A DNA stretch of 11,118 nt from JAAYXU01 sp050942555. Lineage in GTDB: Bacteria > Bacillota > Clostridia > Christensenellales > UMGS416. The stretch covers positions 1 to 11,118 of the forward strand of contig JBMNNN010000053.1 in assembly GCA_050942555.1 (NCBI GenBank), in the 5' to 3' direction. Below, one piece after another: positions 6,763 to 11,118 of this stretch (its first letter is position 1; each line of letters starts with the position of its first letter). A program made the position numbers and the translations under genes. Below the pieces are notes generated by a model. The model searched no databases. It worked only from the letters and a program-made list of their open reading frames with translations, and was not told the origin of the DNA.

Positions 6763-7142
6763 CAGCCGGCATCCCTTCCGATGTTTCTGAGAATCTCATG
6801 ATAGCGCGCGGTGGCGAGCTGGCTCGGGGCTCCCTTTTTGCAGAAATGGAACGAGGCCGGCTTCGGATTGGGCCGCTCGACTACGACCATGCCGCCGTCC
6901 AGTTTCGACTCCAGGACCGCAAGCGCCTCCTGGAACCTGATGTCGTTCCTTGCCGCCTCGTAAAAGGACAAAACATACACATAGAAGAAAAGATTATAGC
7001 TGGAGAACCTGTCAAATCCGTCAGGCACATTTTCAAAAGTTATTGACATCCCTGGCGATACGCTTACTGCCCCGGAGCGCCTCTTATATTCGCTGGCATA
7101 AATATGCCTTTCTTCATATGTATGGGTTTCCGAATATAGCAC
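6762..7142 (-). pseudogene. Probable C-terminal remnant of a longer protein
   Basis: An open frame of 126 codons. From about residue 32 (ATG at 7049) to the end it reads as a well-formed domain end: SSYNLFFYVYVLSFYEAARND, then RFQEALAVLESKLDGGMVV, then a FHFCKKGAPSQLATARYHEI segment. From memory this pattern resembles the C-terminal end of the prenyltransferase / squalene-cyclase-repeat-like proteins of some 300 residues common in Clostridia. The first 31 residues do not look like that family, there is no good ribosome binding site before either ATG, and the DNA from about 7000 to 7180 is clearly more AT-rich than its surroundings. The upstream portion of the gene is absent, and its place is taken by the pgi promoter and gene on the other strand. 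A terminator remains at its end. I therefore favour a truncated remnant. A short functional protein cannot be excluded, and the family assignment is an inference. Confidence 0.5.
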
Positions 7143-7148
7143 GAATAC

Positions 7149-7177
7149 TTTTCATTTCACTCGAATCCATGTATAAT
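7149..7177 (+). promoter_or_regulatory. Promoter of pgi
   Basis: A -35 box TTTTCA (7149-7154) and a perfect -10 box TATAAT (7172-7177) are 17 bases apart. The expected transcript start is near 7184. That makes the ATG at 7189 nearly leaderless and points to the ATG at 7213 as the true start of pgi. The site is in the AT-rich stretch at the 5' end of the minus-strand remnant. Confidence 0.75.
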
Positions 7178-7212
7178 ATCCGGGTAGTATGATTGGAAAG
7201 GATCTGCCGCTC

Positions 7213-8694
7213 ATGAGACGCTACGAGGACGCCCTTTGGAAAAAGGAAATGACGCTCATCTACGATTACAGCAACCTGATGGATTCATTTATCGACGCAT
7301 CCGCGCAGGATCCCAAGTTCAGAAAATCGGTGGGCGCGATTTCCGAAGCCGACCTTGATGCCATGATGCCCCGGATCGTCAAGGCCCGCGAATCGCTGTC
7401 CCGCAAATGGGGCCGCCCTTCGCGCATGCTGGCGTGGACACGTCTCCCCTACAGCCAGAAAACCGTCGTGGCAGACATACTGCGCACGGCGGCCCGCGTG
7501 CGCAGGAAATTTGATAATTTTGTCGTGCTGGGCATCGGCGGATCGGCGTTGGGGCCCATCGCGGTGCATGACGCGCTTGCCCATCCTTTCTATAACCTCG
7601 TTTCCCGCGAGGAGCGCGGCGGCGGGCCGCGCCTGTTCGTAGAGGATAATGTCGATCCCGAGCGGATGAAAGCGCTCCTTGCGATGCTGGATATCACAAA
7701 AACCTGCTTTAATGTCATCACGAAGTCGGGCAGCACGTCGGAAACCATGTCACAGTTCCTGATCGTGCGCGACCTGCTGCGCAGCGCGGTGGGCGACCGC
7801 TGGCGGCATCACGTCATCGCGACCACCGACAAGAAAAGGGGCAGCCTGATCCGCATCGCGCAAGAGGATTCACTCAAAACATTCGCGATCCCCGACGGCG
7901 TGGGCGGACGCTTCTCGGAGCTGTCTGCGGTAGGCCTGCTGCCCGCCGCGGTATGCGGTATCGATATCGAGGAGCTGCTGGCCGGCGCGGCGTGGATGGA
8001 CGAGCTGTGCGCCCGCGAGGACATAAGGACGAACCCGGGCTGGATGTCGGGCGCGCTCATGGCCCTCACGATGACCCGCAAGGGCAAGAACATACAGGTC
8101 ATGATGCCCTACTCGAATGCGCTCAAGACCATCGCCGACTGGTACGCGCAGCTATGGGCCGAGTCGCTGGGCAAGAAATACACGCAGCGGGGCCGTGTGA
8201 TCCATGCCGGTCAGACGCCCGTCAAGGCGCTGGGCGTAACCGACCAGCACAGCCAGATACAGCTCTATACCGAAGGCCCGTTCGACAAGGTCATCACGCT
8301 GCTGGCCGTGGGCGCATTCCGCGGCGACGTAGACATCCCCGAGGGGTACCCGCAGATCCACGACGTGCATTTCCTCAGCGGCCATACGATGGGCGAGCTC
8401 ATGACCGCCGAGCGCATGGCCACGGAGTTCGTGCTCGCCAAGGCCGGCAAGCTTAACCAGACGATCACGCTGCCCGAGATCAACGCCTTTACGATCGGCC
8501 AGCTTCTCTACTTCTTCGAGGTGCAGACCGCGGTAGCCGGAGAGCTTATCGGCATCGACACGTTCGACCAGCCTGGCGTGGAGGAGGGTAAAATCGCGAC
8601 GTTCGCGCTGCTGGGGCGGCCGGGATTCGAACAGAAACGGGCCGAGATCACCGCCCAGCCCACGAGATACCGGCGGTATATGATAGGATTCTGA
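7213..8694 (+). CDS. pgi: Glucose-6-phosphate isomerase
   Basis: Cytoplasmic glycolytic enzyme converting glucose 6-phosphate and fructose 6-phosphate. With the start at 7213 it has 493 residues. An in-frame ATG at 7189 lies just after the predicted transcript start and has no ribosome binding site, whereas GGAAAGGA (7195-7202) precedes 7213 by 10 bases. Motifs in order are VLGIGGSALGP in the first sugar-isomerase fold (about 105-115), TKSGSTSET for phosphate binding (170-178), the PGI signature GGRFSELSAVGLLP (231-244), AESLGKK (316-322), VTDQHSQ (342-348) and QPGVEEGK near the C-terminus (453-460), holding the likely catalytic Lys460. It has its own promoter and is transcribed alone. Its stop is 10 bases from the stop of convergent thiT, with a shared hairpin between. 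It supplies fructose 6-phosphate toward the bisphosphate used by an aldolase such as the one at 2397. Confidence 0.96.
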   Translation: MRRYEDALWKKEMTLIYDYSNLMDSFIDASAQDPKFRKSVGAISEADLDAMMPRIVKARESLSRKWGRPSRMLAWTRLPYSQKTVVADILRTAARVRRKFDNFVVLGIGGSALGPIAVHDALAHPFYNLVSREERGGGPRLFVEDNVDPERMKALLAMLDITKTCFNVITKSGSTSETMSQFLIVRDLLRSAVGDRWRHHVIATTDKKRGSLIRIAQEDSLKTFAIPDGVGGRFSELSAVGLLPAAVCGIDIEELLAGAAWMDELCAREDIRTNPGWMSGALMALTMTRKGKNIQVMMPYSNALKTIADWYAQLWAESLGKKYTQRGRVIHAGQTPVKALGVTDQHSQIQLYTEGPFDKVITLLAVGAFRGDVDIPEGYPQIHDVHFLSGHTMGELMTAERMATEFVLAKAGKLNQTITLPEINAFTIGQLLYFFEVQTAVAGELIGIDTFDQPGVEEGKIATFALLGRPGFEQKRAEITAQPTRYRRYMIGF

Positions 8695-8695
8695 C

Positions 8696-8722
8696 GCTGC
8701 CGCGCTAACGGTTCGCGGCAGC
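8696..8722. terminator. Shared hairpin between pgi and thiT, without a T-run
   Basis: GCTGCCGCG (8696-8704) pairs perfectly with CGCGGCAGC (8714-8722) around a 9-base loop that contains the thiT stop codon. It begins one base after the pgi stop. Neither strand has a following T-run, so it is not a standard intrinsic terminator. It may act as a weak two-way terminator or protect both 3' ends. Confidence 0.4.
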
Positions 8723-9349
8723 CGCGCCGCGCAGCCGGGGCAGCATGCGCCGCACCGCGGGGATGTATGCGATCGCGAGACACACCGCGGTTTCGGGCAG
8801 CATGTAGGAACCGTTGTAGAGGAGCGAGTACAGCATCGCGGGCTGTCCTTCGGGCGCGTACTCTCCCCAGAAGAGGAAGCCCGCCAGGTAGTGGAACACG
8901 AACCGCGCGAACGCGGCTGTGAGGATGCCCAGCCACAGTCTTCTGGGGAACAGGCCCGCCAGCCCCAGCGCGGCGAACGGAAAGATGTAGTCGAGCAGCA
9001 CCTGCGCCGGATGCACGATGACCGGATCCTGTATGAGCTGCAGGCACCCGTACACGAGCCCGGCGGCGATACCCGGCCCCGGTCCGAAAACCCAGCCGTA
9101 CGCGAGGATCGGCAGCATCGAAGCCGGGGTGATGCTTCCCCCGTAGGGCATGCGGTATACGACGATGTAGGACAGCAGGAACGCCATCGCGACCGACAGC
9201 GCGCCCACCGATATCATGCGCGCCGACCAGCGCTGGCGGCGAAGGAAAAGCAGGAGTGCGCCAAGAAGGATCAGGCTTGCGAGTATGATCCAGACCGCCG
9301 CGCTCAGCGACCGGATGCCTTCGATGAGCTGCGTAAACCAGGCCGACAT
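8705..9349 (-). CDS. thiT: ThiT, substrate-binding subunit of the ECF thiamine transporter
   Basis: An integral membrane protein of 214 residues that captures thiamine and works with a shared energy-coupling module (EcfA, EcfA', EcfT) encoded elsewhere. Six family spans are visible from about residue 45 to 195. An additional N-terminal span (18-37) makes it longer than the roughly 180-residue Lactococcus protein. Family features include GGSITPASMLPI (70-81), GIAAGLVYGCLQ (93-104), HPAQVLLDY (113-121), and the thiamine-pocket region RFVFHYLAGFLFWGEYAPEG with His153, Trp161 and Tyr164, then YNGSYM with Asn179. The ATG at 9349 follows GGGGGAA with about 6 bases spacing. Identity is confirmed by the TPP riboswitch in its leader. 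When thiamine pyrophosphate is plentiful, transcription should stop before the gene. It is convergent with pgi and divergent from yfbR. Confidence 0.95.
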   Translation of the reverse strand: MSAWFTQLIEGIRSLSAAVWIILASLILLGALLLFLRRQRWSARMISVGALSVAMAFLLSYIVVYRMPYGGSITPASMLPILAYGWVFGPGPGIAAGLVYGCLQLIQDPVIVHPAQVLLDYIFPFAALGLAGLFPRRLWLGILTAAFARFVFHYLAGFLFWGEYAPEGQPAMLYSLLYNGSYMLPETAVCLAIAYIPAVRRMLPRLRGAAAANR

Positions 9350-9396
9350 TTGTATTCCCCCGTTTCGTAAATGCGTTTTCGATCGCCGGAGGATAC

Positions 9397-9430
9397 AAAA
9401 TTCCCGTATACAGCATCTGTATACGGGAAG
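9397..9430 (-). terminator. Riboswitch-controlled terminator of thiT
   Basis: On the minus strand a perfect 13-bp stem (9429-9417 with 9413-9401) with a 3-base loop is followed by TTTTG. It lies 22 bases after the TPP aptamer and about 50 bases before the thiT start. The 5' arm and its flank (CGCTTCCC, 9432-9425) are exactly complementary to GGGAAGCG (9459-9452) at the end of the aptamer, which forms the antiterminator. Confidence 0.9.
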
Positions 9431-9451
9431 CGGAGGCCAATGCAGCCCGAA

Positions 9452-9532
9452 CGCTTCCCTACGCAGGTATTATCCTGACAGGTTCCAAGGGTTGGCAGGC
9501 GACTGCCTCTCAGCAACAAGCTCCCCCAGCGG
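9452..9532 (-). promoter_or_regulatory. TPP riboswitch (THI element) of thiT
   Basis: The minus strand has the conserved TPP aptamer order: GGGGGAGC, CTGAGA (9513-9508), a variable P3 hairpin GGCAG-TCGC-CTGCC, ACCCTTGGAACCTG (9492-9479), GGATAAT (9475-9469), then GCGTAGGGAAGCG to 9452. The closing P1 stem is CGCT (9531-9528) with AGCG (9455-9452). Binding of TPP stabilises P1 and so removes GGGAAGCG from pairing with the terminator arm. The terminator then forms and thiT is off. Without TPP the antiterminator forms and thiT is on. Confidence 0.95.
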
Positions 9533-9533
9533 A

Positions 9534-9563
9534 TCGACTCTATGAAGTTACCGGTAGTATAAA
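9534..9563 (+). promoter_or_regulatory. Possible promoter of yfbR, overlapping the thiT promoter
   Basis: On the plus strand TCGACT (9534-9539) and TATAAA (9558-9563) are 18 bases apart, with four and five matches to consensus. A transcript would start near 9570 and begin with a small hairpin, CCCCT (9573-9577) with AGGGG (9585-9589), just before the ribosome binding site of yfbR. The -10 box shares bases with the thiT -10 box on the other strand. It is the only candidate I can see for yfbR, and it is weaker than the thiT promoter. Confidence 0.4.
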
Positions 9564-9585
9564 CCGAAAAGACCCCTCATGTCAA
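9556..9585 (-). promoter_or_regulatory. Promoter of the thiT leader
   Basis: On the minus strand a consensus -35 box TTGACA (9585-9580) and a -10 box TATACT (9561-9556) have an 18-base spacer. The transcript should start near 9549, about 17 bases before the TPP aptamer, giving a leader of about 200 bases to thiT. Confidence 0.8.
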
Positions 9586-9602
9586 GGGGCAGGAGGAGAC
9601 CT

Positions 9603-10178
9603 ATGGCAAGCCACTTTTTCGCCTACATGGCCCGTATGAAATACATACTGCGCTGGGGCCTGATGCGCAACACGCGGCCCGAGAACATCGCCGAGCACAG
9701 CCTGCAGGTGGCGATGGTCGCCCACGCGCTGGCGCTCATACGCAACCGCCGGTACGGCGGGACCGTCGATCCTGAGCGGGTGCTGGCGCTGTCGGTCTAT
9801 CACGAGGCCAGCGAGGTCATCACCGGGGATCTGGCCACGCCCATCAAGTACTTCAACCCCGAAATCAAGGACGCATACAAGCGCATCGAGGGCGTCGCAT
9901 GTCGCCGGATACTGCGCATGCTGCCCGACGACCTCCAGCCCGATTACGCGCCGCTCATCGTGCAGAAGGAAAGCGAGGAGTACCGGATCGTCAAAGCCGC
10001 CGACCGCATCTGCGCGCTTCTTAAGTGCATCGAGGAGGAGAAGGCCGGCAACACCGAATTCATCCGCGCCCGGCAGTCGATCGAGCGCACGATCAGCGCC
10101 CTAAAGCTCCCCGAGGTCGCCGACTTCATGGCCGAGTTCGTGCCCAGCTTCGACCTGACGCTGGACGAGCTGAACTGA
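9603..10178 (+). CDS. yfbR: HD-domain 5'-deoxynucleotidase, YfbR family
   Basis: Cytoplasmic metal-dependent enzyme that removes the phosphate from deoxynucleoside 5'-monophosphates. It is 191 residues with ATG at 9603, preceded by AGGAGGAG at 9591-9598. An in-frame upstream start at 9579 is discarded because it would translate through this site. The family residues are in place with numbers one lower than E. coli YfbR: Arg17-Trp18 in ILRWGLMRNTRPEN, His32 in AEHS, His67 in YHEASEVITGD, Glu71, Asp76 and Asp134 in KAADR. The one clear departure is Glu68 where the HD motif has Asp, a metal ligand. Glu can still bind metal, and the rest of the site is intact, so I expect activity. The ATPIKYFNPEI segment (78-88) and CIEEEKAGNTEF (142-153) are also typical. 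It is divergent from thiT, and the next gene follows after 34 bases, probably on the same transcript. Confidence 0.9.
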   Translation: MASHFFAYMARMKYILRWGLMRNTRPENIAEHSLQVAMVAHALALIRNRRYGGTVDPERVLALSVYHEASEVITGDLATPIKYFNPEIKDAYKRIEGVACRRILRMLPDDLQPDYAPLIVQKESEEYRIVKAADRICALLKCIEEEKAGNTEFIRARQSIERTISALKLPEVADFMAEFVPSFDLTLDELN

Positions 10179-10212
10179 GCGCCCCGCATGGAAAAGCTAA
10201 GGATGGCGTCCC

Positions 10213-10767
10213 ATGATACGCATTGATGAACTGTATATCGTGAACTACTGCCATCCCAACTGTGCACCGCTTCAAAACATCATGCGGCTTCCGAGGGAAG
10301 AAGCCTTCGCGCTGGCCAGGCGTCTGGCCGCGGAGAACGCCGACACCACCGCGTTTTACCGTTTTGCCGACTTTGAAAACTATTATCCGCTCAGGCTGCA
10401 GGCCGACAGGTTCCTTCACAGCGCTTTTTTATCGCTGGGCGGCAGCCCGAAAACCGAGCACCCGCTGTCCTTCGTGCTTAAGGGAAGCGATTATCTGCAT
10501 AATTGGTTCGGTAACGGCTTCGTTACGAAAATACCGCTCGCGGAAATCCCGTCCGAATATATCAGCTTTACATACGGGGACAGCAGCGCGATTCTTCGAA
10601 GAGGCGGCACGCCGGTAATGGTGACAAAGGAAACGCTGACGGAATCGATGCGCGGTTATCGCGGTACGCTCGACGAATATATGAAAGAGATCGCTGAAAA
10701 GCACTACTATATAGAAGCCCAGATGTGGAATGACGACTGTTGCGCCGGGTATACGCATGCGCAATAA
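10213..10767 (+). CDS. Conserved-looking hypothetical protein, 184 residues
   Basis: I do not recognise a named family. The ATG at 10213 has TAAGGA (10198-10203) 9 bases upstream. The protein is soluble, with no signal peptide or membrane span. Notable segments are IVNYCHPNCAPLQNIMRL (9-26), with a Cys-His-Pro-Asn-Cys cluster, TTAFYRFADFENYYP (45-59), rich in aromatic residues, and KTEHPLSFVLKGSDYLHNWFGNG (80-102). A C-terminal CC pair is at about 176. The density of aromatic and well-ordered segments suggests a folded domain. The N-terminal cysteine/histidine cluster might bind metal or a nucleotide, which is only inference. It follows yfbR by 34 bases with no terminator between and could be co-transcribed. 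A perfect hairpin lies 49 bases after the stop. Confidence 0.8.
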   Translation: MIRIDELYIVNYCHPNCAPLQNIMRLPREEAFALARRLAAENADTTAFYRFADFENYYPLRLQADRFLHSAFLSLGGSPKTEHPLSFVLKGSDYLHNWFGNGFVTKIPLAEIPSEYISFTYGDSSAILRRGGTPVMVTKETLTESMRGYRGTLDEYMKEIAEKHYYIEAQMWNDDCCAGYTHAQ

Positions 10768-10815
10768 ACCCATAGACAGCAGCAGGCCGGTTGGATCGTG
10801 TCGGGTATCTGTAAT

Positions 10816-10847
10816 GGATGAGCCGCCGGAATACCGGCGGCTCATCC
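10816..10847. terminator. Perfect 14-bp hairpin without a T-run
   Basis: GGATGAGCCGCCGG (10816-10829) pairs completely with 10834-10847 around the 4-base loop AATA. It lies between the stop of the 184-residue gene and the stop of a possible minus-strand gene at 10867. No T-run follows on either strand. It is best read as a two-way 3'-end hairpin. It resembles in role the hairpin at 8696-8722. Confidence 0.5.
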
Positions 10848-10866
10848 GCTGACTAGGCGGGCGGCG

Positions 10867-11028
10867 TCAGCCGCAGCGATGGCCTGGCCTTGGCGGCTTC
10901 GCAGCGCAGCGGGCCCCCGCGCAGAATCCGGCGAGGAATCCGAGCAGCAGCGCCATCCCTACGACGACAGCCCACAGTATGCACAGACACACACACAGCT
11001 GGTCAGGCGGCGGCACGACCGACAACAT
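10867..11028 (-). CDS. Possible small cysteine-rich membrane peptide, 53 residues
   Basis: A minus-strand open frame from ATG 11028 to TGA 10867. It reads as a short polar head with PPPDQ (6-10), one strongly hydrophobic span (about 11-38, starting LCVCLCILWAVVVGMALLLG), then a Cys- and Arg-rich tail ending in PRPGHRCG. Third codon positions are almost all G or C, as in the real genes here. The hairpin at 10816-10847 lies properly behind its stop. Against it: no ribosome binding site precedes the ATG, part of the span comes from a GT/CA repeat (about 10981-10997), and the frame stays open, without a usable start, for 22 more codons upstream. I cannot assign a family. The rest of the 10768-11118 stretch shows nothing else I can support apart from the hairpin and the possible start at 11087. 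Confidence 0.3.
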   Translation of the reverse strand: MLSVVPPPDQLCVCLCILWAVVVGMALLLGFLAGFCAGARCAAKPPRPGHRCG

Positions 11029-11086
11029 ACTGCTGACCACCGTGGGCCGCTCGATGAATACAGGCGCCCGTTTCGAGGGAGAGCAG

Positions 11087-11118
11087 ATGATCGACTATGG
11101 CCACGCGCCGATACTGGT
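11087..11118 (+). CDS. Possible start of a plus-strand gene, cut by the window end
   Basis: ATG at 11087 is preceded by GAGGGAGAG (11075-11083), a good ribosome binding site at short spacing. Only 10 complete codons are visible (MIDYGHAPIL), too few for any assignment. The same frame is open upstream, with other ATGs at 11054 and 10979 that lack ribosome binding sites. It would be divergent from the minus-strand 53-residue frame. No promoter was recognised. Confidence 0.25.
   Translation, partial: MIDYGHAPIL

Noticed and set aside
6675..7046. Plus-strand open frame of 123 codons with a promoter-like TTGACT (6687-6692) and TATATT (6712-6717) nearby
   Set aside because: The minus-strand reading is more protein-like and has a terminator. 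The promoter-like pair has a 19-base spacer, lies inside the frame's own start, and may be chance in AT-rich DNA.
7189..7212. Earlier ATG for pgi
   Set aside because: It lies about 5 bases after the expected transcript start and has no ribosome binding site. The ATG at 7213 has one.
10981..10997. CA/GT repeat as a possible microsatellite or CRISPR-like repeat
   Set aside because: Too short and single. No spaced repeats are present anywhere in the window.

Overview
The window looks like a chromosomal segment of a high-GC, anaerobic, fermentative member of the Clostridia (Firmicutes). This rests on strong purine-rich ribosome binding sites (GGAGG type) before most genes, several TTG starts, T-tailed hairpin terminators, a TPP riboswitch of the transcription-terminating kind, an ECF-type thiamine transporter (ThiT) with no ATPase genes beside it, formate-tetrahydrofolate ligase, and PduL used as a phosphotransacylase. 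The species cannot be named from the sequence. No tRNA, rRNA, CRISPR array, insertion sequence or phage gene was seen.

Left part (1-3940, plus strand): an unrecognised 208-residue protein closed by a terminator, then a tight cluster of fhs (formate-tetrahydrofolate ligase), a GatY/KbaY-like class II aldolase and pduL, closed by a strong terminator. The cluster joins one-carbon activation, cleavage of a ketose bisphosphate and the acetyl-CoA to acetyl-phosphate step, which fits central fermentative metabolism.

Middle (3958-6564, minus strand): a cysteine-containing flavodoxin-fold oxidoreductase with its own promoter, and a separate two-gene unit encoding a DUF1638 protein and a DUF3810 membrane protein with an HExxH motif. 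In this unit the stop codon of the first gene directly abuts the start codon of the second. Next comes a short minus-strand open frame (6762-7142) that resembles only the C-terminal part of a longer protein family. It sits in locally AT-rich DNA, still has a terminator, and is probably a gene remnant.

Right part (7149-11118): pgi (glucose-6-phosphate isomerase) with a good sigma-A-type promoter, convergent with thiT. The thiT leader carries a TPP riboswitch, a matching antiterminator/terminator pair and a near-consensus promoter, so the whole thiamine-sensing switch can be read from the sequence. Divergent from it is yfbR (HD-family 5'-nucleotidase), whose best promoter candidate overlaps the thiT promoter, followed by an unrecognised conserved-looking 184-residue protein. 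The last 350 bases hold a perfect 14-bp hairpin, a possible 53-residue cysteine-rich membrane peptide on the minus strand, and perhaps the first codons of a plus-strand gene.

Most of the window is ordinary housekeeping metabolism. I do not see a clear new system. The points most worth a second look are the overlapping divergent thiT/yfbR promoters, the gene grouping fhs-aldolase-pduL, the abutting DUF1638-DUF3810 pair, and the gene remnant before pgi.
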